From assembly GCF_003063335.1 (NCBI RefSeq), contig NZ_NERX01000005.1:1-64000 (forward strand): a DNA stretch of 64,000 nt. Reading direction: 5' to 3'. The notes below the pieces were generated by a model. The model was not told the origin of the DNA and searched no databases. It was given only the letters and a program-made list of their open reading frames with translations. Both the position numbers and the translations under genes were made by a program. This document shows, piece by piece, positions 1 to 7,761 of the stretch. This DNA is from Limnohabitans sp. MMS-10A-192. GTDB lineage: Bacteria > Pseudomonadota > Gammaproteobacteria > Burkholderiales > Burkholderiaceae_C. Each line of letters begins with the position of its first letter. Position 1 is the stretch's first letter.

Positions 1-2
1 TC

Positions 3-416
3 CTGCGCGCCGCCGCCATGACCGGTCTGGACCAAGTCATCCAGAACCACCCCAAAGGCATGGAGTTGGAAATCTCCGAAGGCGGCAAAGGCCTCTCGGG
101 CGGCCAACGCCAGCTGGTGGGCATCACGCGTATGCTGCTGCAACAACCGCGCATCATGCTGCTCGACGAGCCCACCGCCTCCATGGACGCGCAGCTCGAA
201 AACCGTGTCATGCACCACCTCTTCAACGAACTCGCCCCCGAGTCGCTGCTGGTCGTTGTCACCCACAAACCCGCACTGCTGGCCTATGTCAACCGCGTGA
301 TCGTGCTCGACAAAGGCCGCATCGTGCTCGATGGCCCCCGCGATGCCGTGCTCGCCCGTCTGCGTGGCGCCGCCTCCGAAGCCAACCCATCTGCCCCCGC
401 CGAGGCCAAAGCATGA
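3..416 (+). CDS. Type I secretion ABC transporter ATPase (C-terminal part, cut by window edge)
   Basis: This is the end of an ABC-type ATPase that would power a type I secretion channel in the inner membrane. The reading frame is open to the left edge, so the true start lies outside the window. Visible motifs in order are the ABC signature LSGGQRQ, the Walker B stretch IMLLDEPTASMD and the switch histidine in VVTHKPALL. The Walker A motif and membrane domain are missing only because of the edge. It overlaps the HlyD-type adaptor gene by 4 bases (ATGA), which identifies it as the HlyB/LapB-like partner of a type I exporter rather than a nutrient importer. The exported substrate is not visible; large RTX adhesins are the usual cargo of this subgroup, which is inference here. 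Confidence 0.85.
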   Translation: MRAAAMTGLDQVIQNHPKGMELEISEGGKGLSGGQRQLVGITRMLLQQPRIMLLDEPTASMDAQLENRVMHHLFNELAPESLLVVVTHKPALLAYVNRVIVLDKGRIVLDGPRDAVLARLRGAASEANPSAPAEAKA

Positions 417-1624
417 ACCTGTTCTGGGTATTCAAACACCGCACCGCTGCCACCAACCCGCGCTTTGCGCCCGCAGCGCCCTTCAAGGTCGGTGGCCTGC
501 GCCTGACGGTCTGGATCACATTCTTCACCCTGCTCATCTTTGTGCTGTGGTCACTGTGGGCCAGCCTGGACCAAATCACCCGCGCCCCCGGCTCGGTCAT
601 CGCCAGCTCCAAAACGCAAATCATCCAGTCACAAGAAGGCGGCACCATTGCCGACTTGCTGGTCAAAGAAGGCGACACCGTCGATGCCGGGCAAGTCTTG
701 CTCCAGTTTGAGCGCGTCCGCTTTGAAACCAGCTACCTCGAAGCCCGCGCCAAAGCCGCTGGCCTGGCCGCCACCGTGGCGCGCTTGCAAGCCGAAGTGT
801 TGGGCACCGAGCTGAAATTCCCGCCCGAACTCAAAAACTACCCCGAGTTCAAAGAGAGCCAAAGCATGCTCTTCAAAAAGCGCCAGTCGGCCATTCGTGA
901 AGACATCTCGGCCCTGGACGGCATGATCGCGCTGGTTGAAAAAGAACTGGCCATGACGCAGCCCCTGCTCAAAACCGGCGACGTCAGCCAAACCGACATC
1001 CTGCGCCTGCAACGCCAAGTGGCCGAGCTCAAATCGCAAGCCACCAACAAGCGCAACAAATACTTCCAGGACGCCCAAGCCGAGCTGGGCAAAGCCCAAG
1101 AAGACCTGGCCGGCGTGCAGCAAAACATGGCCCAACGCAAAAGCCAGCTCGAGCTGACCGAGCTGCGTGCCCCCGTGCACGGCGTCGTCAAAAACGTGCG
1201 CATCACCACCTTGGGCGGCGTGATCCGCCCTGGTGAAGAAGTCATGCAAATCGTCCCGCTCGAAGACGACCTCGTCATCCAGGCCAAAGTCTCGCCCGCC
1301 GACATCGCCTTCCTCAAACCCGGGCAAGACGTGCGCGTCAAGATCGACGCCTACGATTACACCGTCTACGGCGAACTCTCAGGCAAGCTCACCTACATCA
1401 GCGCAGACACCCTGAGCGAAGACCTGCGCCAAGGCGAGCAACCCTATTACCGCGCCCAAGTGCGCACCACCGGCCGCCAGTTCAGCGGGCGCCCCAACGA
1501 AAAGCTCGAAATCCAACCTGGCATGACCGCCACCATCGAAGTCAAAACCGGCCAGCGCACCGTCTTCCAGTACCTGACCAAACCGATCGTCAAAACCTTC
1601 AGTCAGTCTCTGGGCGAACGCTGA
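413..1624 (+). CDS. HlyD family type I secretion periplasmic adaptor (membrane fusion protein)
   Basis: A 403-residue adaptor linking the inner-membrane ABC exporter to an outer-membrane TolC-type channel. There is a short cytoplasmic N-terminus, one transmembrane helix around residues 30-50, a lipoyl/barrel half around 55-95 (GSVIASSKTQIIQSQEGG), a long coiled-coil hairpin around 100-250 rich in Lys, Glu and Gln, then the second barrel half (LRAPVHGVVKNV) and a C-terminal beta domain. The length is typical of the family. Its start overlaps the stop of the ATPase gene by 4 bases, indicating translational coupling. No tolC-like gene follows; the operon ends in a REP cluster. Assignment to the HlyD/LapC family is firm, the substrate is unknown. 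Confidence 0.92.
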   Translation: MNLFWVFKHRTAATNPRFAPAAPFKVGGLRLTVWITFFTLLIFVLWSLWASLDQITRAPGSVIASSKTQIIQSQEGGTIADLLVKEGDTVDAGQVLLQFERVRFETSYLEARAKAAGLAATVARLQAEVLGTELKFPPELKNYPEFKESQSMLFKKRQSAIREDISALDGMIALVEKELAMTQPLLKTGDVSQTDILRLQRQVAELKSQATNKRNKYFQDAQAELGKAQEDLAGVQQNMAQRKSQLELTELRAPVHGVVKNVRITTLGGVIRPGEEVMQIVPLEDDLVIQAKVSPADIAFLKPGQDVRVKIDAYDYTVYGELSGKLTYISADTLSEDLRQGEQPYYRAQVRTTGRQFSGRPNEKLEIQPGMTATIEVKTGQRTVFQYLTKPIVKTFSQSLGER

Positions 1625-1637
1625 AGCACGGTTCGCT

Positions 1638-1792
1638 ATCGCGCGCAGGGCGCGGCTCCTACAGGGTGCCACTGTGCAGGAGCAGCACCCAGTGCGCGAT
1701 TTTCGGGGGGCGCTCTGTGTGGGAGCAGGACCCTGGGCACGATTGATAGTGGACCAGAAATACATTTCGCGAGCGGGGCGCGGCTCCTACAA
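1638..1792. repeat. REP palindrome cluster 1 (four copies)
   Basis: Four copies of an approximately 26-base GC-rich element with core GGAGCNGCNCCNGCGCGCGAT, lying in alternating orientation: about 1638-1663 (reverse form), 1675-1700 (forward), 1717-1742 (forward, degenerate) and 1765-1792 (reverse, degenerate). They fill the gap between the type I secretion adaptor and the response regulator. The same element occurs around the RAYT transposase gene at 3.6-4.0 kb and at 23.5 kb, which identifies it as a REP/BIME-type extragenic repeat. Confidence 0.85.
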
Positions 1793-1907
1793 GATTTAAT
1801 GTCGATATTGTTGTTTTTGTCATTTAGTTTTCGCATGAATCATTCAAACTGACACTCAACTGATTCACTGATGGGTGGCTATGCAGCTCACCCCCTTGCC
1901 AGAACCC

Positions 1908-2621
1908 ATGACCAGCAAAATTTTGATTGTGGAAGACGAGCCCAGCATCCAAGAGTTGCTGCGGGTCAACCTGTCTCGTGCGGGTTATGACATCTATCAG
2001 GCTGAGCATGTGGCCGCTGCGCTCAAAATGCTCGAGCGTCTTGAGCCCGACTTGGTGCTGGTGGACTGGAACATGCCGGGCCAGTCGGGGCTGGAGTTCG
2101 TCAAAACCTTGCGCAGCCGCGAGCAAAACCGCTTACCCATCATCATGGTGTCGGCGCGCAGCAGCGAAGAAGACAAGCTCAAGGCGTTTGAAGCTGGCGT
2201 GGACGACTTTGTGGGCAAGCCCTTTCATGCGCGCGAATTGTTGGCGCGTGTCAAGTCCAAAATCCGCCGTTTCAATGCTGAAGCGGCAGCGCATGAGCGC
2301 ATTGAAATCGATGGCCTGGCGGTTTACCCTGCCAAGCAAGTGGCCACGGTGCAGGGTGTGCGCATCGATTTGCAAAAAGACGAGTTGGCCTTGTTGGCAA
2401 CATTGATGGCCAAACCGCAGCAGGTGTTTACGCGTGACAAATTGCTGGACATCTTGCATGGCCCGCACAGCGATGTGTCGGACCGCAACATCGACACGGT
2501 GGTCACGCGGCTGCGCCGCAAGCTCGACAAGGCCGGCCACCCGCCGTGTTTGGAGACCGTGCGCTCCATGGGGTATTGCTACAACCCGTCTGCGGCCGAT
2601 GGCGCCGATGCATTGGACTGA
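1908..2621 (+). CDS. OmpR/PhoB-family response regulator (orphan)
   Basis: A 237-residue two-component response regulator. Receiver residues are complete: acidic pair Glu9-Asp10, phospho-acceptor Asp53 in VLVDWNMPG, Ser82 and Lys104 in the GKPF motif. The C-terminal half is a winged-helix DNA-binding domain ending with the typical DRNIDTVVTRLRRKL segment. I chose ATG 1908 because the receiver domain begins immediately (MTSKILIVEDE); GTG 1875 and ATG 1881 are alternatives and no strong ribosome site decides. No histidine kinase is adjacent, so the partner is elsewhere. It sits 3 bases upstream of an EpsA-type LuxR regulator, suggesting joint expression. The closest recognisable type is PhoB, but I cannot separate PhoB from related orphans by eye. 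Confidence 0.85.
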   Translation: MTSKILIVEDEPSIQELLRVNLSRAGYDIYQAEHVAAALKMLERLEPDLVLVDWNMPGQSGLEFVKTLRSREQNRLPIIMVSARSSEEDKLKAFEAGVDDFVGKPFHARELLARVKSKIRRFNAEAAAHERIEIDGLAVYPAKQVATVQGVRIDLQKDELALLATLMAKPQQVFTRDKLLDILHGPHSDVSDRNIDTVVTRLRRKLDKAGHPPCLETVRSMGYCYNPSAADGADALD

Positions 2622-2624
2622 GCC

Positions 2625-3368
2625 ATGTCTTTGATGGTGTCCGAGCGCACGCTGGAGTATTTTGGAGAGGCCATCACCGCTTGCCAAAGCGTCGAGAACT
2701 TGTCCGATATGTTCATGTGGTCTCAAGGCCCCTTGTGGGCTTATTTGCCGCACGACGTCATGTTGTTCAGTGTGGCCGACAGCCAGTCTCAATGGGTGTT
2801 GTCAGACTGCTTGCACAGCCAGCCCTTGAAAGGCCAGGTGATAAATGCCCTGATTGACCCGCACCACGGCTTGTTGTCCTTGCTGATTCAGGAAAGTCGC
2901 AAGCTGGGCATGCGCAAGCTCTACATCGACGCCAAAGGTCGCAGTGAGCAACCCATTGCGCCAGCACTGAGCAAGGCCGTGGTGGCCCTCAAGCTGGGGG
3001 GCATCTGGTTTGCCGATACTGGCGCATTGCCGGGATTTCACCGCCTCAGTTTTGCCTTGCTCGGTGCACAACTGCAAGACAAGGAGTCCTTGCAATGGGG
3101 TTGGATTGTGCCTTCTATTCAAGCCGCTTTGAGCCGTGTTGCCTCTGGGCAAACGCCCGCGCAAGACCTCTTGGAGGACCCTACATTCGAGGGGCAAGTG
3201 CTCACAGCAAGACAAATTGAAATCATGCAATGGGTGCGCCAGGGCAAGACCAACCACGAAATCGGCGCCATCATGGACATCAGCCCATTCACGGTCAAAA
3301 ACCATCTCCAAAAAATATTTCAACGCCTGAAGGTGAACAACCGCGTGCAGGCTGTGGCGCAAAAGTAG
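2625..3368 (+). CDS. epsA: LuxR-family transcriptional regulator, EpsA type
   Basis: A 247-residue regulator with a C-terminal LuxR-type helix-turn-helix (residues about 190-245: LTARQIEIMQWVRQGKTNHE, then an ISPFTVKNHLQKIF recognition region). The N-terminal 180 residues match what I recall of the EpsA family, regulators associated with exopolysaccharide and XrtB/PEP-CTERM loci in betaproteobacteria. It starts 3 bases after the response regulator stop. No exosortase, polysaccharide synthesis or PEP-CTERM gene is visible here, so its targets are elsewhere or are the adjacent surface genes; that is inference. A REP cluster follows directly. Confidence 0.75.
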   Translation: MSLMVSERTLEYFGEAITACQSVENLSDMFMWSQGPLWAYLPHDVMLFSVADSQSQWVLSDCLHSQPLKGQVINALIDPHHGLLSLLIQESRKLGMRKLYIDAKGRSEQPIAPALSKAVVALKLGGIWFADTGALPGFHRLSFALLGAQLQDKESLQWGWIVPSIQAALSRVASGQTPAQDLLEDPTFEGQVLTARQIEIMQWVRQGKTNHEIGAIMDISPFTVKNHLQKIFQRLKVNNRVQAVAQK

Positions 3369-3378
3369 GCACGTTTTC

Positions 3379-3558
3379 TGCAGGAGCAGCGCCCCGCGCG
3401 CGAGTCAGGCAAATGTGGGAGCAGCGCCCTGCGCGCGATGAGTTTTTGCAACACCAGCAATCGCGCACAGGGTGCGGCTCCCACAAATACAGGGAGCATC
3501 GCGCACGGGGTGCAGCTCCCACAAAAATCGCCTGTGGGAGCTGCGCCCCGCGCGCGAT
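3379..3558. repeat. REP palindrome cluster 2, 3' side of the RAYT gene (five copies)
   Basis: Five copies of the 26-base element, at about 3379-3405 (forward), 3414-3440 (forward), 3460-3485 (reverse), 3498-3523 (reverse) and 3533-3558 (forward). Forward form reads like TGTGGGAGCAGCGCCCTGCG followed by CGCGAT. Copies are near identical and alternate in orientation, as in BIME clusters. The cluster ends about 25 bases from the stop codon of the RAYT transposase, the usual arrangement for a REP/RAYT unit. Confidence 0.92.
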
Positions 3559-3582
3559 TGCTTGCGCGGGCACCATGCACCC

Positions 3583-4029
3583 TCAAACCCAAACCGCATC
3601 CCAATGCGGATATAAACCCGTCCTCGCCACCAAGCCCGCTCGCACGGGATTGGCCACCACATACCGGGCCAAGGCCTGCAGGTCTTCTTCGTGGCGCACA
3701 GCATGGTCGTGAAAGCCCCTCTGCCACAGCGGCATGCCCAGCCGATGTGTGGTGACCGACTTGACGTCGCGCACACAGCGGGTCAGTTGCGCGCCTTCAT
3801 GCAGTTGCATGAGCCAATGCAGGTGATCAGGCATGACCACATAGGCCAGCGTAGTGGCGCGCTGTAAATCGCTCTCGGTCTTAAGGGTCTGGATCAGTGC
3901 GCGCGCCGCGGCAAAGTCAGCAAAGATGGGTTTTCGGTTGAGGGTGACCACCGTCACCAAGTACACCTGCGCCGCCTGCGAAAAGCGGCCCGTGCGCAAG
4001 CGGTGTGAATGCGGCTGTGTGTCGTCCAT
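3583..4029 (-). CDS. REP-associated tyrosine transposase (RAYT, TnpA_REP family)
   Basis: A 148-residue single-domain Y1/HUH transposase-like protein. The HUH metal-binding motif is His69-Leu70-His71 in VMPDHLHWL; the candidate catalytic tyrosine is Tyr123 in RYVVANPVRAGLV, preceded by the family hallmark WQRGFHDHAVR. Known RAYTs nick single-stranded REP hairpins and are thought to have spread REP elements. I set the start at 4029 because GGGAG lies about 8 bases upstream and the domain begins there; an open frame runs further upstream but only translates REP repeats. The gene is intact and flanked on both sides by REP copies, so it is very likely the enzyme that recognises them. Confidence 0.93.
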   Translation of the reverse strand: MDDTQPHSHRLRTGRFSQAAQVYLVTVVTLNRKPIFADFAAARALIQTLKTESDLQRATTLAYVVMPDHLHWLMQLHEGAQLTRCVRDVKSVTTHRLGMPLWQRGFHDHAVRHEEDLQALARYVVANPVRAGLVARTGLYPHWDAVWV

Positions 4030-4096
4030 TTTTGGCTCTCCCTTCGAGGGGCAGGTTAGCCAAAAGCTTAGGTGCTGTGAATCCCTCGGGGGACAA

Positions 4097-4250
4097 ATCG
4101 CGCACAGGGTGCTGCTCCTACGTCGCACCCCTGTAGGAGCCGTGCCCTGCGCGCGATAAGGCATGCGCTCCACCAGAAAATCGCGCACAGGGTGCTGCTC
4201 CCACAAGCCCAGCCACCATCCCACTGTGGGAGCCGCGCCCCGCGCGCGAT
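4097..4250. repeat. REP palindrome cluster 3, 5' side of the RAYT gene (four copies)
   Basis: Four copies of the same element, at about 4097-4121 (reverse), 4132-4157 (forward), 4180-4205 (reverse) and 4225-4250 (forward), in strict alternation. They occupy most of the 446-base gap between the RAYT start and the PstS-like gene. From 4251 to 4475 there is no repeat; this stretch must contain the promoter of the PstS-like gene, but I see no clear -35/-10 pair. A GAGG ribosome site precedes ATG 4476. Confidence 0.92.
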
Positions 4251-4475
4251 GAACGCGGAGACGCCCCTTATGACATCTCTGCGCCTTTGCATAGTCCGCT
4301 CGGGCTAGTCGATAAGGCTCAAAAACCGCAAAGCTGTAAAAAACAAAAAACACAATTACGCCGTGACATCAAAACAGAAATGAAGGTTGACCATTTCGGT
4401 GATGGGCGTCATGCGTACCGCAAGGCTTGGGCTGAGCGGACCTGAAAATTTTTCCAACTTTTCTTCGAGGTAAAT

Positions 4476-5969
4476 ATGAACATGAAGATGATTGCAGCCG
4501 CTTGCGTGGCTTTCTGTGGTGCCAGCGCTTTTGCCGCCGTGACACCCTCTTGCAACGTTGCAGCAGCTGCTGCTGACGGCGTGACCTTGCTCAAGACCTG
4601 CGCTCCTGAGATCACTTTTTACTCTGCTGGCGCATCTGCTGTAAAAGGTGCCGTGACCGCCACCATGACCACAGACGGCAAAATTTTCGACAAGAGCAAG
4701 CCATTTGTCACCATCAACTTGTCCGGTAACTCCAATGCATTGGCTTACTACGGCTACGGTGCTACAGGTACCACTTGGGCTGGAAAACGCGTTGCGGTGA
4801 TTTACAACAGCACCAACGGCTCTATGGCCGGTGTGAACCAGCTTTTGACCGGCTTGAAGACAGGTTCTATCGAAGGCGGCGTTGACCAGCAAGAATACAA
4901 GACCATCCAGTTGCACACTGCTGCAGCTCAAAAGGCCGGCACTTCCATGCCCGATGCTGATGTGACTGTGAATACCGTGTCTGCTTTGGCGCCAGTGGTG
5001 ACTTTGGCTGCTACACGCATCGCCGACTTCAAGACCGCTTGGGGCGTGGACAAGCAAAAAGTCGCTCACATGGCTTTCTCCGATGTTCGTCCTTCTGAAG
5101 CTACCCCTGGCATGATTGCCAAGTGGGACCCCAAGGCTTTCCCATCTGAAACCATTGCCATGCAAGGCTTCGGCGTGTTGGTCAACACCAACATGTACAA
5201 AGCACTGCAAGCACGTGACATCGCTGCTGGTCGCATGGCTGCAGATTGCCAAGACAACACGGCTACTGCCGCTTGCCAGCCCAATATCAGCACTGTTGAT
5301 TACACCGCTTTGATGACTGGTAAGGTGACTGCTGCTGCCGACCTGGGCCTGACCGGTACTTTGACTTTGCACCGCCGCCCAGCCTCTTCGGGTACACAAG
5401 CTTCCACACAGATCCGCTTTGCTGGTCAATCTGCATATGTCGGCAAAGCCCCTGTCAACGGCTTGACCACAGCTTTGTCAATCGCAGCCTTCAACATGGC
5501 CGGTTCCGAAATCACCAACACTGCTGGTGTGACCGAAGGCGTGCTCGTCAAGACCCACTCTGGTACGGGTGACTTGATCACTGCAATCCGCGGTGATTCA
5601 ACTGGTCTGTCGATTGGCGTCGCTTCCTTGGACAACAGCGCTACCAAATTTGGTGCCAACCGTGCCGCTCAAAACGCCTTCTGGGTCAAGTTGGACGGCA
5701 TCAGCCCTGACTTCAAAGGCGATGGCACATTGGACAGCAAGTACCGTACTGCCTTGAAGAACGGCTATAGCTTTGCCATGGAATTCCAGACCATCAAGTC
5801 TGTCAAGCTGGCTGGTGACTATTCGGGCATCTATGCTGCCATCGTGAATGGTTTGAAAGACCCAGCAGCAGACCTGACTGGCATGGCCTACATCGGCTCT
5901 ACCGACGCAGCCAAGAACACCCCTTGGACACGTGGTGGCAACAACTACTTGCCTTTGAACAAGTATTGA
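4476..5969 (+). CDS. Secreted PstS/DING-like substrate-binding-fold protein
   Basis: A 497-residue protein with a clear signal peptide (cleavage after about residue 20, ASAFA-AVT). The mature part has features of the phosphate-binding PBP fold: EITFYSAGASA near the N-terminus, IYNSTNGSMAGVNQLL, GFGVLVNTNMYKALQ, and RPASSGTQAST, which resembles the R-x-x-SGT phosphate loop of PstS. It is longer than PstS (about 340), with extra insertions. No pstCAB genes follow, so a role as an ABC transporter binding protein is unlikely; a secreted or surface ligand-binding or DING/LapA-type phosphatase role is possible. It is followed by a strong terminator, then by two-partner secretion genes. Codon use is biased to T-ending Ala/Gly codons, hinting at high expression. 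Fold moderately sure, function unknown. Confidence 0.6.
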   Translation: MNMKMIAAACVAFCGASAFAAVTPSCNVAAAAADGVTLLKTCAPEITFYSAGASAVKGAVTATMTTDGKIFDKSKPFVTINLSGNSNALAYYGYGATGTTWAGKRVAVIYNSTNGSMAGVNQLLTGLKTGSIEGGVDQQEYKTIQLHTAAAQKAGTSMPDADVTVNTVSALAPVVTLAATRIADFKTAWGVDKQKVAHMAFSDVRPSEATPGMIAKWDPKAFPSETIAMQGFGVLVNTNMYKALQARDIAAGRMAADCQDNTATAACQPNISTVDYTALMTGKVTAAADLGLTGTLTLHRRPASSGTQASTQIRFAGQSAYVGKAPVNGLTTALSIAAFNMAGSEITNTAGVTEGVLVKTHSGTGDLITAIRGDSTGLSIGVASLDNSATKFGANRAAQNAFWVKLDGISPDFKGDGTLDSKYRTALKNGYSFAMEFQTIKSVKLAGDYSGIYAAIVNGLKDPAADLTGMAYIGSTDAAKNTPWTRGGNNYLPLNKY

Positions 5970-6015
5970 TTCAAAGGGTGAGTGGGGCCTGTGCTGATGC
6001 AGGCCTGTACTTTCC

Positions 6016-6039
6016 AAACAGCCCTTCGGGGCTGTTTTT
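6016..6039 (+). terminator. Rho-independent terminator after the PstS-like gene
   Basis: An 8-bp stem AACAGCCC / GGGCTGTT with a TTCG tetraloop followed by a T run, 47 bases after the stop codon. Textbook intrinsic terminator; it separates the PstS-like gene from the two-partner secretion operon, at least partly. Confidence 0.9.
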
Positions 6040-6087
6040 CATGGCGGATATTTTTGTTGTTATTGAAGAAATTATTGGTTTTGTCAA

Positions 6088-7758
6088 ATGATTGCCACAG
6101 TGGGTGTGTCAAATCGTGTCATGGCAACACAGCGCGCTCTCAAAAGAATTTTTATGCTCAGGGAATCTCGTTCATCTGGCCCATGGGCCGTGTTGTTTTT
6201 GGCCTTGCTTCTGGGTTTGGGCAGTCCTGCGGGTGCACAAACGCAGCCGCGCTTTGACATCCTCGAATACGAGGTGCTGGGCAACAGTTTGTTGCCCGAC
6301 TTGGCCATCGAACAAGCTGTGACGCCCTATTTGGGCGAAGCCCGCGCCCTGGGCGATGTGGATGCCGCCCGTGCAGCCCTGTTGCAGCGTTACCAAGACG
6401 CCGGCTACCTGTCGGTGCAGGTGCTGATCCCTGAACAAAAAGTGGACGGCGGTGTGGTGCGCTTGCAAGTGGTGGAAGCGCCTGTGGGTGATGTACGTGT
6501 GCTGGGGGCCCAGTTCAACGCGCCCAGCCGCATCGCGTCCGAGTTGCCTGCGGCCAAGGTGGGCAGTGTGCCCAATTTCGCGCAACTGCAAACCCAGCTG
6601 GCCGAGATCAACCGCCGGGCCGATGTGAAGGTCTCGCCCGTGCTCAAGGCCGGGCGCGAGCCGGGCACGGTGGATGTGCAACTGGATGTGGATGACCAGT
6701 CGGCCGTGCACGGCAGTGTGGAATTGAACAACCGCCAGAGCATGAACACCTTGCCCACGCGCTTGGCAGCGGCCTTGCGCTATGACGACTTGTGGGCCCG
6801 TGGCCACAGCGTAGGCCTGAACTTGCAAGCCACCCCCGAAGACGCGCGCCAAGTTCGCAGCGTGTCGGCCAATTACAGTTGGCCCACCGGCGTGCAGGGC
6901 GAGGCCTTCAGCGCCTATCTGGCCAGCTCGCGCAGCAACATGAATGTGCGCATCACCCAAGGCGATATGGGCGTGGTGGGCAATACCGACATTGTGGGCT
7001 TGCGCTACAGCCTGCCCCTGACCAGCCCGGCGGGCGTGATGCAAACCGCATCGTTCAGCCTGGACCACCGGCAGATGCGCGGCACCACCAAGCTACTGGA
7101 CACTGAGTCTGCGCAAGTACCCATCACCTATGTGCCGCTGGGCCTGTCTTACCGCTGGGTGGGTTTGCAGCACGAGCCGCAGCCCATGGTGGTGGATGTG
7201 AGCACTTTGCTGGGTGCGCGCGGCGTGCTGGGCAACAGCGATGCGGCTTTTAATGCCAAGCGCCCGGGCGCATCGGCCAGCTTCGCAGCGCTGCGCTGGG
7301 GCTGGCAATGGAGCACGGCGCTGGGTAAATCTACCCTGGCCACCAAGTGGGATGGTCAGTTGGCCACAGGCCCGCTGATGAGCGGCGAGCAGTTGTTTGC
7401 CGGCGGTGTGGACTCGGTGCGCGGCTATATGGAAAACGAACGTGTGGGCGACCAGGGTACGCACCTTTCTGTGGAGTGGACCAGCCCTTGGACACGCGAA
7501 ACGATTGCAGGCAGCGCCTGGCGCTGGCAAGCGCTGGCCTTCACCGAAGCGACTTGGTTGCAAACCTTGAATCCTGCATTGGGGCAGTGGGCCAAAACCA
7601 CCTTGTGGGGTGTGGGCGCAGGCATGCGCATGCAAGGCCCGCGTGGCATGGGCTTGGGCCTGGATGCCGCACAAGCCCTTCGCGATGGTGATGCAGCAGG
7701 GGGCGGTACGCGCCGTGGTCAGCGGCGTTTGCATGCCCGCATGTTGTTGGAGTTTTGA
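6088..7758 (+). CDS. Two-partner secretion outer-membrane transporter TpsB (ShlB/FhaC/HecB family)
   Basis: Outer-membrane barrel that exports the partner exoprotein encoded next. Visible parts: a signal peptide ending GSPAGA-QTQ, a POTRA region from FDILEYEVLGNSLLP through the second POTRA at about residues 55-200, and a 16-strand barrel containing the conserved VRGY motif (GGVDSVRGYMENE). The last residue is Phe, as usual for outer-membrane barrels. The start is uncertain: ATG 6088 gives a 22-residue pre-extension, whereas ATG 6154 puts the signal peptide at the N-terminus with AAAAGAA upstream and is probably better. It lies 3 bases before the tpsA gene, so the two are co-translated. Length 534-556 residues is normal for TpsB. 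Confidence 0.93.
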   Translation: MIATVGVSNRVMATQRALKRIFMLRESRSSGPWAVLFLALLLGLGSPAGAQTQPRFDILEYEVLGNSLLPDLAIEQAVTPYLGEARALGDVDAARAALLQRYQDAGYLSVQVLIPEQKVDGGVVRLQVVEAPVGDVRVLGAQFNAPSRIASELPAAKVGSVPNFAQLQTQLAEINRRADVKVSPVLKAGREPGTVDVQLDVDDQSAVHGSVELNNRQSMNTLPTRLAAALRYDDLWARGHSVGLNLQATPEDARQVRSVSANYSWPTGVQGEAFSAYLASSRSNMNVRITQGDMGVVGNTDIVGLRYSLPLTSPAGVMQTASFSLDHRQMRGTTKLLDTESAQVPITYVPLGLSYRWVGLQHEPQPMVVDVSTLLGARGVLGNSDAAFNAKRPGASASFAALRWGWQWSTALGKSTLATKWDGQLATGPLMSGEQLFAGGVDSVRGYMENERVGDQGTHLSVEWTSPWTRETIAGSAWRWQALAFTEATWLQTLNPALGQWAKTTLWGVGAGMRMQGPRGMGLGLDAAQALRDGDAAGGGTRRGQRRLHARMLLEF

Positions 7759-7761
7759 GCG

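Noticed and set aside
1638..1792. Transcription terminator function for the repeats after the HlyD gene
   Set aside because: The palindromes have no T runs; they match the REP consensus seen elsewhere and are better explained that way.
3379..4250. CRISPR-like spaced repeats
   Set aside because: Repeat spacing is irregular, copies alternate in orientation, spacers are not of uniform length, and no cas genes are present. These are REP elements.
3320..4292. Several short open frames across the REP clusters
   Set aside because: They translate the REP repeats (recurring RARGAAPT-like peptides in all frames) and have no gene-like features.
6109..6125. Pho-box-like TGTCA repeats upstream of tpsB
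   Set aside because: The two TGTCA units are 10 bases apart instead of 11 and the flanks do not match; not strong enough to call.
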